Assembly: GCA_036745275.1 (NCBI GenBank)
Contig: DAIOGK010000008.1
Coordinates: forward strand, 85,613 to 149,612
Source: JAIUNP01 sp020161975
Lineage (GTDB): Bacteria; Pseudomonadota; Alphaproteobacteria; Rhizobiales; Beijerinckiaceae
DNA length: 64,000 nucleotides
Reading direction: 5' to 3'
The translations under genes and the position numbers were made by a program. Below, piece by piece: positions 16,735 through 25,465 of this stretch. Position 1 is the stretch's first letter. Each line of letters opens with the position of its first letter. Under the pieces are notes generated by a model. It was not told the origin of the DNA. It saw only the letters and a program-made list of their open reading frames with translations, and made no database searches.

Positions 16735-18504
16735 ATGAACCCGCGCGTCCTCCTTGGGCTCTTCATTGCCGCCATCGCCGTCCTGCCGCAGATTCCCGGC
16801 CTGCCGCCGTTCTGGCTGACGTTGATGGACAACATCGGCCTTGCCTCGCTCGTGGCGATGGGGCTGGTGCTGCTGACAGGCGTCGGCGGTCTCACCTCGT
16901 TCGGACAGGCGGCCTTCGTCGGTTTCGGCGCCTATACGACGGCGGTTCTGACCACAACCTATGGCCTCAATCCATGGCTGACCCTGCCGATCTCGCTGCT
17001 GACGACCGGGCTTGCGGCGCTGGTGCTGGGCGCGCTGACGGTGCGGCTCTCGGGGCATTTCTTGCCGCTCGGGACCATCGCCTGGGGCATTTCGCTTTAT
17101 TATCTCTTCGGCAAGGTCGAGATTCTGGGCCGTCATGACGGAATTTCCGGCATTCCGCCGCTGTCGATTTTTGGCAAGTCGCTGATCGACCCCGGCGCGG
17201 TTTATTATGTGATCTGGGCATTCGTGTTTCTCGCGGGCATCGCCTCGGTGAACCTGCTCGATTCCCGCACGGGGCGCGCGTTGAAGGCCCTGCGCAGCGG
17301 CAAGATCCTCGCCTCTGCCTTCGGCATCCAGCCCGCCGGCATGAAGCTCATGGTCTTCGTCTATGCCGCGCTGCTGGCCGGACTGTCCGGCTGGCTCTAT
17401 GCCCACACCCAACGGGCGGTAAACCCGACGCCGTTCGGCATCACGCCCGGCATCGAATATCTGTTCATGGCGGTGCTTGGCGGCGCCGGTCAGGTGTGGG
17501 GCGCCATTCTCGGCGCGGGACTCGTCACTATACTGAAAGATGTGCTCCAGCGCGTCGTGCCGCTGGTCACGGGCGGTTCGGCACAGTTCGAAACGATCGT
17601 ATTCGGCTTACTGCTGGTGGGGCTGTTGCAGGTGGCACGCGAGGGGTTGTGGCCGCATCTGGCGTCATTGTTCCCTGCCCGGCAGCCGGATGATGTCGAC
17701 CAGAGCGTGTCGCTGGAACCGCTTGTCCGAGACGGAGGCTCCGGCACCGGGCCGCTGTTGCAGGTGGCGGCGGCGCGCAAGCAGTTTGGCGGGCTGGTCG
17801 CGGTCAATGATGTCAGCTTCGATGTCGGACGCGCCGAGATCATGGCGCTGATCGGCCCCAATGGAGCGGGAAAATCGACAACCTTCAACCTGATCACCTC
17901 GGTTCTGGACCTGACCGGCGGCGCCATCCGCTTTGCAGGCCAGCCGATCACCGACGCCGATCAGCAGACCATCGCGCGGCTCGGCATCGCCCGAACCTTC
18001 CAGCATGTGAAGCTGGTGCAGGATGTCAGCGTACTTGAAAACGTCGCGCTTGGTGCGCATCTGCGCGGCAGCGCCGGGCCGGTTGCGAGCATTCTTCGCA
18101 CCGACCGGGCGGAGGAAGCGCGGTTGCTGGCGGAAGCTGCACGGCAGATCACCCGCGTCGGGCTTGCCGAGCATATGCACAAGCCGGCGGGGAGCCTTGC
18201 GCTCGGGCAACAGCGTATTGTCGAGATTGCCCGCGCACTCTGTCTTGCGCCGCGCCTGTTGCTGCTGGACGAACCGGCAGCGGGCTTGCGCCACTTCGAG
18301 AAGGAGGCGCTGGCAGCGCTGCTCACCCAGCTTCGGGCGGAGGGGATGAGTGTGTTGCTTGTCGAGCACGACATGGGCTTTGTGATGTCGCTGACCGACC
18401 GGATCGTCGTGCTCGATTTCGGCACCAAGATCGCCGAAGGTCCGCCCGCCGAGATCAAGACCAACCCGGCGGTGCTGGCCGCCTATCTCGGAGGCACGGA
18501 ATGA
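16735..18504 (+). CDS. LivM-LivG fusion: ABC permease joined to ATP-binding domain
   Basis: 589 residues in one frame. Residues 1 to about 310 are a LivM-type permease (LLTGVGGLTSFGQAAFVGFG and NLLDSRTGRALKALRSGKI are characteristic). Residues about 340-589 are a LivG-type ATPase with Walker A GPNGAGKSTTF, a slightly unusual signature (LALGQQRIVEIARAL), Walker B LLLLDEPAAGL, and the LivG-specific C-terminal extension. Fusion of these two subunits is known in some importers of aromatic acids. The gene is four bases after livH and its stop overlaps livF. Confidence 0.93.
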   Translation: MNPRVLLGLFIAAIAVLPQIPGLPPFWLTLMDNIGLASLVAMGLVLLTGVGGLTSFGQAAFVGFGAYTTAVLTTTYGLNPWLTLPISLLTTGLAALVLGALTVRLSGHFLPLGTIAWGISLYYLFGKVEILGRHDGISGIPPLSIFGKSLIDPGAVYYVIWAFVFLAGIASVNLLDSRTGRALKALRSGKILASAFGIQPAGMKLMVFVYAALLAGLSGWLYAHTQRAVNPTPFGITPGIEYLFMAVLGGAGQVWGAILGAGLVTILKDVLQRVVPLVTGGSAQFETIVFGLLLVGLLQVAREGLWPHLASLFPARQPDDVDQSVSLEPLVRDGGSGTGPLLQVAAARKQFGGLVAVNDVSFDVGRAEIMALIGPNGAGKSTTFNLITSVLDLTGGAIRFAGQPITDADQQTIARLGIARTFQHVKLVQDVSVLENVALGAHLRGSAGPVASILRTDRAEEARLLAEAARQITRVGLAEHMHKPAGSLALGQQRIVEIARALCLAPRLLLLDEPAAGLRHFEKEALAALLTQLRAEGMSVLLVEHDMGFVMSLTDRIVVLDFGTKIAEGPPAEIKTNPAVLAAYLGGTE

Positions 18505-19214
18505 GCGCCCCTGCCCTGCTTGCCATCCGCGATGTCTCGGTCTCCTATGGGCCGGTCGAGGCGGTCAGCGGCGTTTCGCTCGATGTCCGGGCCGGCGAGA
18601 TCGTCACGGTGATCGGCCCGAACGGCGCGGGGAAATCCACCCTGCTGAACGCCGTCATGGGTCTTCTGCCGGCGCGCGGCGCCATTGAGTTTGACGGCCA
18701 TGCGTTGACGCACCGCCCCACCGATGTGCGCGTCGCGGACGGGCTTTGCCTTGTTGCGGAAAAGCGTGAACTCTTCGGCAGCATGAGCGTGGCCGACAAC
18801 CTCATTCTCGGTGCCTTCCGGCGCGGGCGCGGCGAGGCGGCGGAGACAATGGCCGCGGTGTTCGACCGGTTTCCCCGCCTGAAGGAGCGCCGCAGCCAGC
18901 TCGCTGCCACGCTCTCGGGCGGTGAACGGCAGATGCTGGCCATGGGCCGCGCACTGATGAGCCGCCCGCGCCTCCTGATGCTCGACGAGCCGAGCCTGGG
19001 GCTTGCGCCGCGCATCGTGGCGGAGATCTTTGCCATCATCGCAGCCTTGCGCGCCACCGGCGTTTCGATTTTGCTGGTCGAGCAGAACGCTCGCGCGGCA
19101 CTGAATGCCGCAGACCGGGCCTATGTGATGGAACTCGGGCGGATGAGTCTTTCAGGCAATGCCGCCGATCTCGCGCAGGACCCGCGCATCGTCGAAAGCT
19201 ATCTCGGCGTCTGA
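18501..19214 (+). CDS. ABC transporter ATP-binding protein (LivF)
   Basis: 237 residues with Walker A GPNGAGKSTLLNAVMG, Q-loop region VAEKRELFGSMSV typical of LivF, signature LSGGERQMLAMGRALM and Walker B LLMLDEPSLGLAP. It pairs with the ATPase domain of the LivM-LivG fusion to power the importer. The start overlaps the preceding stop by four bases. The next gene begins 14 bases after its stop. Confidence 0.94.
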   Translation: MSAPALLAIRDVSVSYGPVEAVSGVSLDVRAGEIVTVIGPNGAGKSTLLNAVMGLLPARGAIEFDGHALTHRPTDVRVADGLCLVAEKRELFGSMSVADNLILGAFRRGRGEAAETMAAVFDRFPRLKERRSQLAATLSGGERQMLAMGRALMSRPRLLMLDEPSLGLAPRIVAEIFAIIAALRATGVSILLVEQNARAALNAADRAYVMELGRMSLSGNAADLAQDPRIVESYLGV

Positions 19215-19228
19215 AACCGGAGTTTGAA

Positions 19229-20986
19229 ATGCCTTTCGTTGCACCGCTCGATGACATGCTGGTGATGCTGGAAACGGTGGCCGTGCGGCGGCGCTCGTCC
19301 AGCCCCACGGCGCTTCTGTTCGACAGTGGCGAAGCGCGTGCCGTGCTTGAACAGGCAGCAAAATTCTCCGCGCGCACCGTGGCGCCACTCAACCATCCGG
19401 GCGACAGATGGGGCGCGGTGTTCGAGGATGGCAGCGTCATCCTGCCCGAAGGCTGGCGTGAGGCCTATATACTCTGGACGCGCGGGGGCTGGAATGCCGT
19501 CTCGTTGCCCGAGGAGCACGGCGGGGCGGGTATGCCGACCATCATGAACACCATGGCCATGGAGATGCTGACCGCCGCCAACATGGCCTTTTCCACCCTG
19601 CCGGTGCTGACACAAGGCGCGGTGGACGCGCTGGAGGTGCACGCAAGCGACCGGCTGAAGGCGCTTTATCTGCCACGTCTGGTGTCCGGCGAATGGACGG
19701 CGACGATGAACCTCACCGAACCGCAGGCCGGCTCTGACCTTGCCCAGATCCGTACCCGCGCCGAGCCAGCCGGCGACGGCAGCTATCGCATCACCGGCAA
19801 CAAGATTTTCATCACATTCGGCGAGCACTCGATGGCCGACAACATCGTGCATCTGGTGCTCGCCCGCCTGCCCGATGCGCCGGAGGGCACGAAGGGCATT
19901 TCGCTGTTCCTCGTGCCGAAATTCATCCCCGACCACAATGGCAAGCCGGGTGCGCGCAACGATCTTCGCTGCACCGGCATCGAGAAGAAGCTCGGCATCA
20001 AGGCCAGCCCCACCTGCCAGATGTCCTTCGGCGACCATAGCGGCGCAAAGGGCTGGCTGATCGGCCATCCGCATAATGGCCTTGCCTGCATGTTCACGAT
20101 GATGAACAAGGCCCGCCTCGCCACGGGATTGCAGGGTGTCGCCATTGCCGAACGCGCCACGCAGAAAGCCATGCACTATGCCGCCGAACGCCGCCAGGGT
20201 CGTGCAGCGGGCGTCGCCACGCCTGCGCCAATACACCATCACCCCGATGTTCAGCGGATGCTGGGGCGGATGCAGGTTCTGACCGCAACCGCGCGTGCGC
20301 TCGCCTACATGGCGGCCGAGGCCATCGACGCCGCCGCGTCAGCGGAGACGCCCGAACAGCGCGCCGAAAACGAAACCCGCGCCGGGCTGCTCACCCCCAT
20401 CGTGAAAGCCTTCTGCACCGATGCCGGGGTCGAGGTGGCCTCACTCGGTGTGCAGGTGCATGGCGGCATGGGGTTCATCGAGGAAACCGGCGCAGCTCAA
20501 TATTACCGCGATGCACGGATTGCGCCGATCTATGAGGGCACCAACGGCATCCAGGCCATCGATCTTGTCATGCGCAAGCTGAGCGCCAACGGTGTGCCCG
20601 TTCTGGCCCGGCTGTTCGATGAGGCACGGGCCACGATTGCGCGGGCCGGCTGGCTGAGCGGCTGGTCTGCCATGGGCGGGCTCGTCGGCGCGGCGGCGGC
20701 CGCGACCGAATGGATCGCGTCGCAGGGCCGGCGCGAACCGGAAAAGCTCTTCGCCGCATCGCACTACCTCCGGCTCGCGGCGCTGGCGCTTGGCGGCGCG
20801 GCGCTCGTCTCTGCCGGTACGAACGCCCCCGAAGGTCCGCTGCGCGACCGCTTCCGGGCGCTGGCGCGGGTTTTTGCAGCCGAGTTTGCCTGCGAGGCAG
20901 ACAGCCTTTCCGCCAGCATCCCGGCGATGGGTTCGCAGGCGGAGAGTTACAGTGCCTTGGCCGGCGTGCCCCGGCCTGCCGCCTGA
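19229..20986 (+). CDS. Acyl-CoA dehydrogenase (long form with C-terminal extension)
   Basis: 585 residues, the length of the FadE-like family with an extra C-terminal domain. Motifs: MNLTEPQAGSDLAQIRTRAE for FAD and substrate, ITGNKIFITFGEHSMADNIV, and the active-site region IAPIYEGTNGIQAIDLVMRK, where the glutamate of YEGT is the predicted catalytic base. The C-terminal part carries a DUF-like helical domain. The enzyme introduces a double bond between C2 and C3 of an acyl-CoA. In this operon it could oxidise the side chain of a saturated phenylpropionate-type thioester, or act on another acyl-CoA. Confidence 0.92.
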   Translation: MPFVAPLDDMLVMLETVAVRRRSSSPTALLFDSGEARAVLEQAAKFSARTVAPLNHPGDRWGAVFEDGSVILPEGWREAYILWTRGGWNAVSLPEEHGGAGMPTIMNTMAMEMLTAANMAFSTLPVLTQGAVDALEVHASDRLKALYLPRLVSGEWTATMNLTEPQAGSDLAQIRTRAEPAGDGSYRITGNKIFITFGEHSMADNIVHLVLARLPDAPEGTKGISLFLVPKFIPDHNGKPGARNDLRCTGIEKKLGIKASPTCQMSFGDHSGAKGWLIGHPHNGLACMFTMMNKARLATGLQGVAIAERATQKAMHYAAERRQGRAAGVATPAPIHHHPDVQRMLGRMQVLTATARALAYMAAEAIDAAASAETPEQRAENETRAGLLTPIVKAFCTDAGVEVASLGVQVHGGMGFIEETGAAQYYRDARIAPIYEGTNGIQAIDLVMRKLSANGVPVLARLFDEARATIARAGWLSGWSAMGGLVGAAAAATEWIASQGRREPEKLFAASHYLRLAALALGGAALVSAGTNAPEGPLRDRFRALARVFAAEFACEADSLSASIPAMGSQAESYSALAGVPRPAA

Positions 20987-21011
20987 CAGGACCCTCTTGA
21001 CGCGATTTCAT

Positions 21012-21026
21012 TATAATACATAACTA
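21012..21026. promoter_or_regulatory. Second MarR-type operator upstream of the enoyl-CoA hydratase gene
   Basis: TATAATACATAACTA here differs at one position from the reverse complement of 15581-15595 in the marR-livH spacer. It lies 22 bases before the hydratase start codon and just after a TTGACG (20997-21002). The match suggests a second promoter of the same regulon inside the cluster. Confidence 0.65.
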
Positions 21027-21048
21027 TCTCTCAAAGAGAGGTTGCATC

Positions 21049-21852
21049 ATGAACCAGCCCATGCGTGCCGAAAGCCCGACGCAGTTTGCCAATCTCGTCG
21101 TGGAGGTGGACGGGCCGATCATGCTGGTCGGACTGAACCGACCCGAGAAGCGCAACGCCATCAATGATACGACTGTTCTGGCGCTGGAAGCCTGCTTCTC
21201 TTCCATTCCTGAAGGTATCCGCTGTGTGGTTCTGCACGGCATCGGTGACAATTTTTCGGCGGGGCTCGACCTGTCGGAAATCACCGAGCGCGATGTGACC
21301 GAAGGGGTGCATCATTCGCGCATGTGGCACCGGACGTTCGAGCGCATCCAGTTCGGCCCCGTGCCGGTGGTGGCAGTGCTGAAAGGCGCCGTGATCGGCG
21401 GCGGGCTGGAACTGGCTTGTGCCGCCCATGTGCGGGTGGCCGAGCATTCCACCTTCTACGCCCTGCCGGAAGGCCAGCGCGGCATTTTCGTTGGCGGCGG
21501 CGGATCAGTCCGCCTGCCGCGTCTTATCGGTGCCCATCGCATGGCGGACATGATGCTGACCGGGCGCACATATCGCGCGGAGGAAGGCGTCCCGCTCGGC
21601 TTTTCGCAGTATTGCGTCGCCAATGGCGAGGGCATGAGCGTGGGGCGGGATCTTGCAGGGCGCATCGCCCGCAACTCGCCCATGACCAATTTTGCCGTGG
21701 TGCAGGCCTTGCCCCGCATTGTCGAGGCGGACCCGACCTCAGGCCTGATGATGGAATCGCTGATTGCCGCTGTCGCGCAGAGCGACAAGGAGGCCAAGGC
21801 GCGCATCCGCGCGTTTCTGGACAAAAAGGCCGGGAAAGTCTCCGCGAATTGA
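21049..21852 (+). CDS. Enoyl-CoA hydratase/isomerase family protein
   Basis: 267 residues of the crotonase superfamily. The oxyanion-hole regions are NFSAGLDLSEI and AVLKGAVIGGGLELACAAHV. Both classical hydratase glutamates appear to be kept: E121 in GGGLELA and E141 in ALPEGQRG. That argues for a normal hydratase rather than a dedicated feruloyl-CoA hydratase-lyase, but a lyase activity cannot be excluded. Preceded by its own probable promoter with a MarR-type site, and followed after about 50 bases by the CoA ligase. Confidence 0.9.
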   Translation: MNQPMRAESPTQFANLVVEVDGPIMLVGLNRPEKRNAINDTTVLALEACFSSIPEGIRCVVLHGIGDNFSAGLDLSEITERDVTEGVHHSRMWHRTFERIQFGPVPVVAVLKGAVIGGGLELACAAHVRVAEHSTFYALPEGQRGIFVGGGGSVRLPRLIGAHRMADMMLTGRTYRAEEGVPLGFSQYCVANGEGMSVGRDLAGRIARNSPMTNFAVVQALPRIVEADPTSGLMMESLIAAVAQSDKEAKARIRAFLDKKAGKVSAN

Positions 21853-21903
21853 CTTGAATCAGGCGTTCAGGCCCGAAAGAGGCCGCCGCCATGGGAGGGA
21901 ACG

Positions 21904-23769
21904 ATGACTGCTAGCGTGGCCAGGCCGCTTCGGCCCGTGCGCTTCGGCGACATCAGTGTGGTGGTGGAGCACCGCGCCGATGGCGTCACCATCGTGCGTC
22001 CGCGCGATGATATTGCCCGCTTTCCGCTCCGCCTGACCGATTGCCTGCACCGCTGGGCGGCCCTTGCGCCGGAGCGGGTGTTCGTTGCCGAGCGGGCCGG
22101 CACGGGCTGGCGCAGCATCAGCTATCGCGAGACGCTGGATGTGGTCCGGCATCTTGCCTCTGGCCTGATCGCGCGGGGCCTCGACGCCGAACGCCCGCTG
22201 GTGATCCTGTCAGGCAACTCGGTCGATCACGCGCTGCTTGGCCTCGCCGCCCTTTATGCCGGCGTGCCCTATTGCCCCGTCTCGCCGGCCTATTCGCTGG
22301 TGTCGTCGGATCACGGCAAGCTGAAATACGTCAATTCACTGCTGACGCCGGGGCTGATTTATGCCGACAGTCTCGATGCCTATGGCAAGGCAATTGTCAG
22401 CGCGTTTCCTCCAGATATCGAAGTTGTGGGCAGCAGCGGCTCCCTGCCGGATCGCGCGGTCACCACTTTTGCGGATCTCGCCGCGACACCTGTCGCGGAG
22501 AACCTCGACGAGATTCACGATAGCATCGGGCCGGATTCGATCGCCAAGTTCCTGCTCACCTCCGGCTCCACTGGAATGCCGAAGGCCGTCATCAATACGC
22601 AGCGGATGATCTGCGCCAATCAGGTGATGATCCGCGACACGCTGGCGTTCATCAAGGGCGAGCCGCCCGTGCTGCTCGACTGGTTGCCCTGGAACCACAC
22701 TTTCGGCGGCAACCACAATGTCGGGCTGGTCATCTACAACGGCGGCTCGCTCTACATCGACGATGGCAAACCGGTGCCGGGCGGCATCGAAAAGACAGTG
22801 CGTAACCTCATGGAGGTTTCGCCCACCTGCTATTTCAATGTGCCCAAGGGCTATGAAATGCTGCTGGTGCATCTGCGGGCCAACGCCGATTTGCGCAAGG
22901 CGTTCTTCCGCCAACTGCACGGCATGTTCTTTGCGGGCGCCTCGCTCGCTGCGCACGTCTGGCAGGGACTGGATGAAGTGGGCGAAGAAGAAACGGGCCA
23001 TCGCGTGCCGATGCTGACCGGCCTCGGCTCCACCGAAACGGCGCCGTTCTGCATGTCGGTGCTGCCGGAGACGAGCCGCTCGGGTCATGTCGGCCTGCCG
23101 GTGCCGGGCAACGAGATCAAGCTGGTGCCCAACGGTGGCAAGCTGGAACTGCGCGTGCGCGGCCCCAACATCACGCCGGGCTACTGGCGCCAGCCGGACC
23201 TGACCGAAAAGGCCTTCGACGAGGAAGGCTTCTACAAGCTGGGCGATGCGTTAAAGCCGGTCGATCCCGATGATTTCACCAAGGGCTTTGATTTTGACGG
23301 GCGGATTTCAGAGGATTTCAAACTGGCGAGCGGCACCTGGGTCAGCGTCGGCCCCTTGCGGGCGCGCTTCATTGCCGGCATGGCGCCGCTCGTCCGCGAT
23401 GTCGTGATCGCCGGGCTAAACCGCGACGATTTGGCTGCGATCGCAATTCTTGACCCTGACGGCTGCGCTGCGGCCCTGCCCCACCTTGCCGGCACCAATG
23501 ACCCGGCGGTGCTCGCTGCCGATCCCGCCCTGCGCAAACTGTCGGCAGAAAAGCTGGCGGCCCTCGCCGCGACATCCACCGGCTCGGCGACGCGCATCAT
23601 GCGCCTTGCGCTGCTGGAAAGCCCGCCCTCCATTGACCGGGGCGAGATCACCGACAAGGGCTCCATCAACCAGCGGGCCGTGCTGGAACATCGCGCCGGA
23701 ATGGTGGATGATCTTTACGCCGCTACCCCCAGTTCCAAAATCATCAGCCTTTCCGGACCTTCCGCATGA
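21904..23769 (+). CDS. Feruloyl-CoA synthase-like acyl-CoA ligase
   Basis: 621 residues of the AMP-forming adenylate superfamily. The P-loop is LTSGSTGMPKAVINTQ and the adenylate motifs include GLGSTETAPF and FYKLGDALKP. The overall length and the N-terminal stretch (LRPVRFGDISVVVEHRADG, then DYP-like FPLRLTDCLHRWAALAPERV) match the long feruloyl-CoA synthase subfamily (Fcs) rather than short 4-coumarate ligases. It activates a hydroxycinnamate or similar aromatic acid with CoA. RBS GGGAGGGAACG precedes the start. Its stop overlaps the thiolase start (ATGA). Confidence 0.88.
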   Translation: MTASVARPLRPVRFGDISVVVEHRADGVTIVRPRDDIARFPLRLTDCLHRWAALAPERVFVAERAGTGWRSISYRETLDVVRHLASGLIARGLDAERPLVILSGNSVDHALLGLAALYAGVPYCPVSPAYSLVSSDHGKLKYVNSLLTPGLIYADSLDAYGKAIVSAFPPDIEVVGSSGSLPDRAVTTFADLAATPVAENLDEIHDSIGPDSIAKFLLTSGSTGMPKAVINTQRMICANQVMIRDTLAFIKGEPPVLLDWLPWNHTFGGNHNVGLVIYNGGSLYIDDGKPVPGGIEKTVRNLMEVSPTCYFNVPKGYEMLLVHLRANADLRKAFFRQLHGMFFAGASLAAHVWQGLDEVGEEETGHRVPMLTGLGSTETAPFCMSVLPETSRSGHVGLPVPGNEIKLVPNGGKLELRVRGPNITPGYWRQPDLTEKAFDEEGFYKLGDALKPVDPDDFTKGFDFDGRISEDFKLASGTWVSVGPLRARFIAGMAPLVRDVVIAGLNRDDLAAIAILDPDGCAAALPHLAGTNDPAVLAADPALRKLSAEKLAALAATSTGSATRIMRLALLESPPSIDRGEITDKGSINQRAVLEHRAGMVDDLYAATPSSKIISLSGPSA

Positions 23770-25007
23770 TCCCGACCGATGCCCTCACCGCCGCGTGGAA
23801 AGATGCCGTTCTGATCGGCGGCGCGCGTACCCCCTTCGTCGATTACAACGGCGCCTTCGCACTGGTTTCCCCTATCGATCTTGGCATCAAGGCCGGGCGC
23901 GAGGCGTTGAAGAAAGCCAGGGTTCCGGCCGAGGATATCGGCACCGTGATCTGCGGTTCGATGGCGCAGGCGAGCTTTGATGCCTACATGCTGCCACGCC
24001 ACATCGGGCTCTATTCCGGCGTGCGCATGACAACCCCTGCGCATCTGGTGCAGCGCGTCTGCGGCACGGGCGTTGAAATGATCGCGCAGGCGGCGGATGC
24101 GGTCAGCCTGGGGCGGACCCATGCGGCGCTCTGCGTCGGGGCGGAATCGATGAGCCGCAATCCGGTCGCCGCCTATACGCATCGCGGCGGCTTCCGCATG
24201 GGTCAGGTCGAGTTCAAGGACTTCCTCTGGGAAGCGCTGCTCGACACCTCGTGCATGGTGACGATGGGCGGCACGGCGGAAAACCTTGCCGGCATCCACG
24301 GCATCACGCGCGAGGAGGTGGATGCCTTCGCCGCCCGCTCCTTCGCCCGCGCGCTGGCCGCGCAGGAAGAGGGCTTCTTCGACGATGAGATCGTCCCGGT
24401 CAGCGATGAGACGTTCCCGCTCCCCGGCTTCGAGACGCGCGGCATCAAGCTGCGCAAGGGCGAGAAAGTGACGAAGGACAGCCATGTGAAGCCCTCGCCC
24501 ATCGAGGTTCTGGCGAAGATCCGCCCGGCCTTCGGCGGTGTGCAGACGGGGGGCAATTCCTCTGCCGTGGTCGATGGCGCGGCCGGTGCCGTCATCACCA
24601 GCACGGCCTATGCCAGCGCGAAGGGGCTGAAGCCGCTGAGCCGCATCGTTGCCTGCGCAACGGCGGGGGTGGACCCGAACATCATGGGCATCGGCCCGGT
24701 GCCGGCCATTCGCGCGGCCTGCGCCACCGCCGGCATCCGCGTCGAGGATGTCGACCGCATCGAGATCAACGAGGCATTCGGCGCGCAGGCGATGGCCTGC
24801 TCGCGCGCGCTCCGGCTCGATGAGGACCGCTTCAACGTCAACGGCGGCGCCATCGCCATCGGCCATCCCCTGGGGGCAACCGGTGTGCGGCTCGCGCTCA
24901 CCGTCTCGCGCGAACTGAAGCGACGCGGCCTGCGCTATGGCATCGCTTCGGCCTGCATCGGCGGCGGTCAAGGCATCGCCATGCTTCTCGAAAATCCCGA
25001 TCATTGA
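23766..25007 (+). CDS. Thiolase (acetyl-CoA acyltransferase)
   Basis: 413 residues. The acylated cysteine is C99 in LVQRVCGTGVEM. The C-terminal catalytic motifs are NGGAIAIGHPLGATGVR (histidine) and ASACIGGGQGIAM (second cysteine), and EINEAFGAQAMACSR supplies the NEAF motif. All catalytic elements are intact. It would cleave a 3-ketoacyl-CoA to acetyl-CoA and a shortened acyl-CoA, here probably an aroyl-CoA. It is translationally coupled to the upstream ligase gene. Confidence 0.93.
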   Translation: MIPTDALTAAWKDAVLIGGARTPFVDYNGAFALVSPIDLGIKAGREALKKARVPAEDIGTVICGSMAQASFDAYMLPRHIGLYSGVRMTTPAHLVQRVCGTGVEMIAQAADAVSLGRTHAALCVGAESMSRNPVAAYTHRGGFRMGQVEFKDFLWEALLDTSCMVTMGGTAENLAGIHGITREEVDAFAARSFARALAAQEEGFFDDEIVPVSDETFPLPGFETRGIKLRKGEKVTKDSHVKPSPIEVLAKIRPAFGGVQTGGNSSAVVDGAAGAVITSTAYASAKGLKPLSRIVACATAGVDPNIMGIGPVPAIRAACATAGIRVEDVDRIEINEAFGAQAMACSRALRLDEDRFNVNGGAIAIGHPLGATGVRLALTVSRELKRRGLRYGIASACIGGGQGIAMLLENPDH

Positions 25008-25014
25008 GGCTGCC

Positions 25015-25440
25015 ATGTTCACCAATCGCCGCACGGTTCGCATCGAATGGGGAGATTGTGACCCCGCCGAGATCGTTTTTTATCCGCGCTACTTCGCCTT
25101 CTTCGATGCGTCGACCCAGGCGCTGTTCGAGGCCGCCGGCTTTCCGAAATACGAGATGAGAAAGCGCTTCGGCGTCGTCGGCTATCCGATGCTGGAAACC
25201 TCATCGAAGTTCATGATCCCCTCGCGTTTTGGCGAGGACATCGTGATTGAAACGACGATTTCCGATTTCGGACGCTCCAGTTTTTCCATCCGTCATCGCG
25301 TGCTGAAGGGCGAGGCCGTCGCCATCGAAGCCAGCGAGAAGCGCGCGATGGTGCATGTGGATCCGGTGACAGGAAAGCTCAAATCCTGCCCCATTCCGCC
25401 CGAAATTCTGGCCGTTTTCAACGCCAGAGCCAGTGCCTGA
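25015..25440 (+). CDS. Acyl-CoA thioesterase, 4-hydroxybenzoyl-CoA thioesterase type
   Basis: 141 residues of hotdog fold from ATG 25015. The N-terminal motif RIEWGDCDPAEIVFYPRYF includes the catalytic aspartate and is close to the IEFGDCDPAGIVWYPNY motif of the Pseudomonas 4-hydroxybenzoyl-CoA thioesterase. It would release a free benzoate-type acid from its CoA ester. Placed right after the thiolase, it fits as the last step of a beta-oxidative shortening of a phenylpropanoid. The start is seven bases after the thiolase stop. Confidence 0.9.
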   Translation: MFTNRRTVRIEWGDCDPAEIVFYPRYFAFFDASTQALFEAAGFPKYEMRKRFGVVGYPMLETSSKFMIPSRFGEDIVIETTISDFGRSSFSIRHRVLKGEAVAIEASEKRAMVHVDPVTGKLKSCPIPPEILAVFNARASA

Positions 25441-25465
25441 CATAACGCGTCCTATGGGAGGAACC

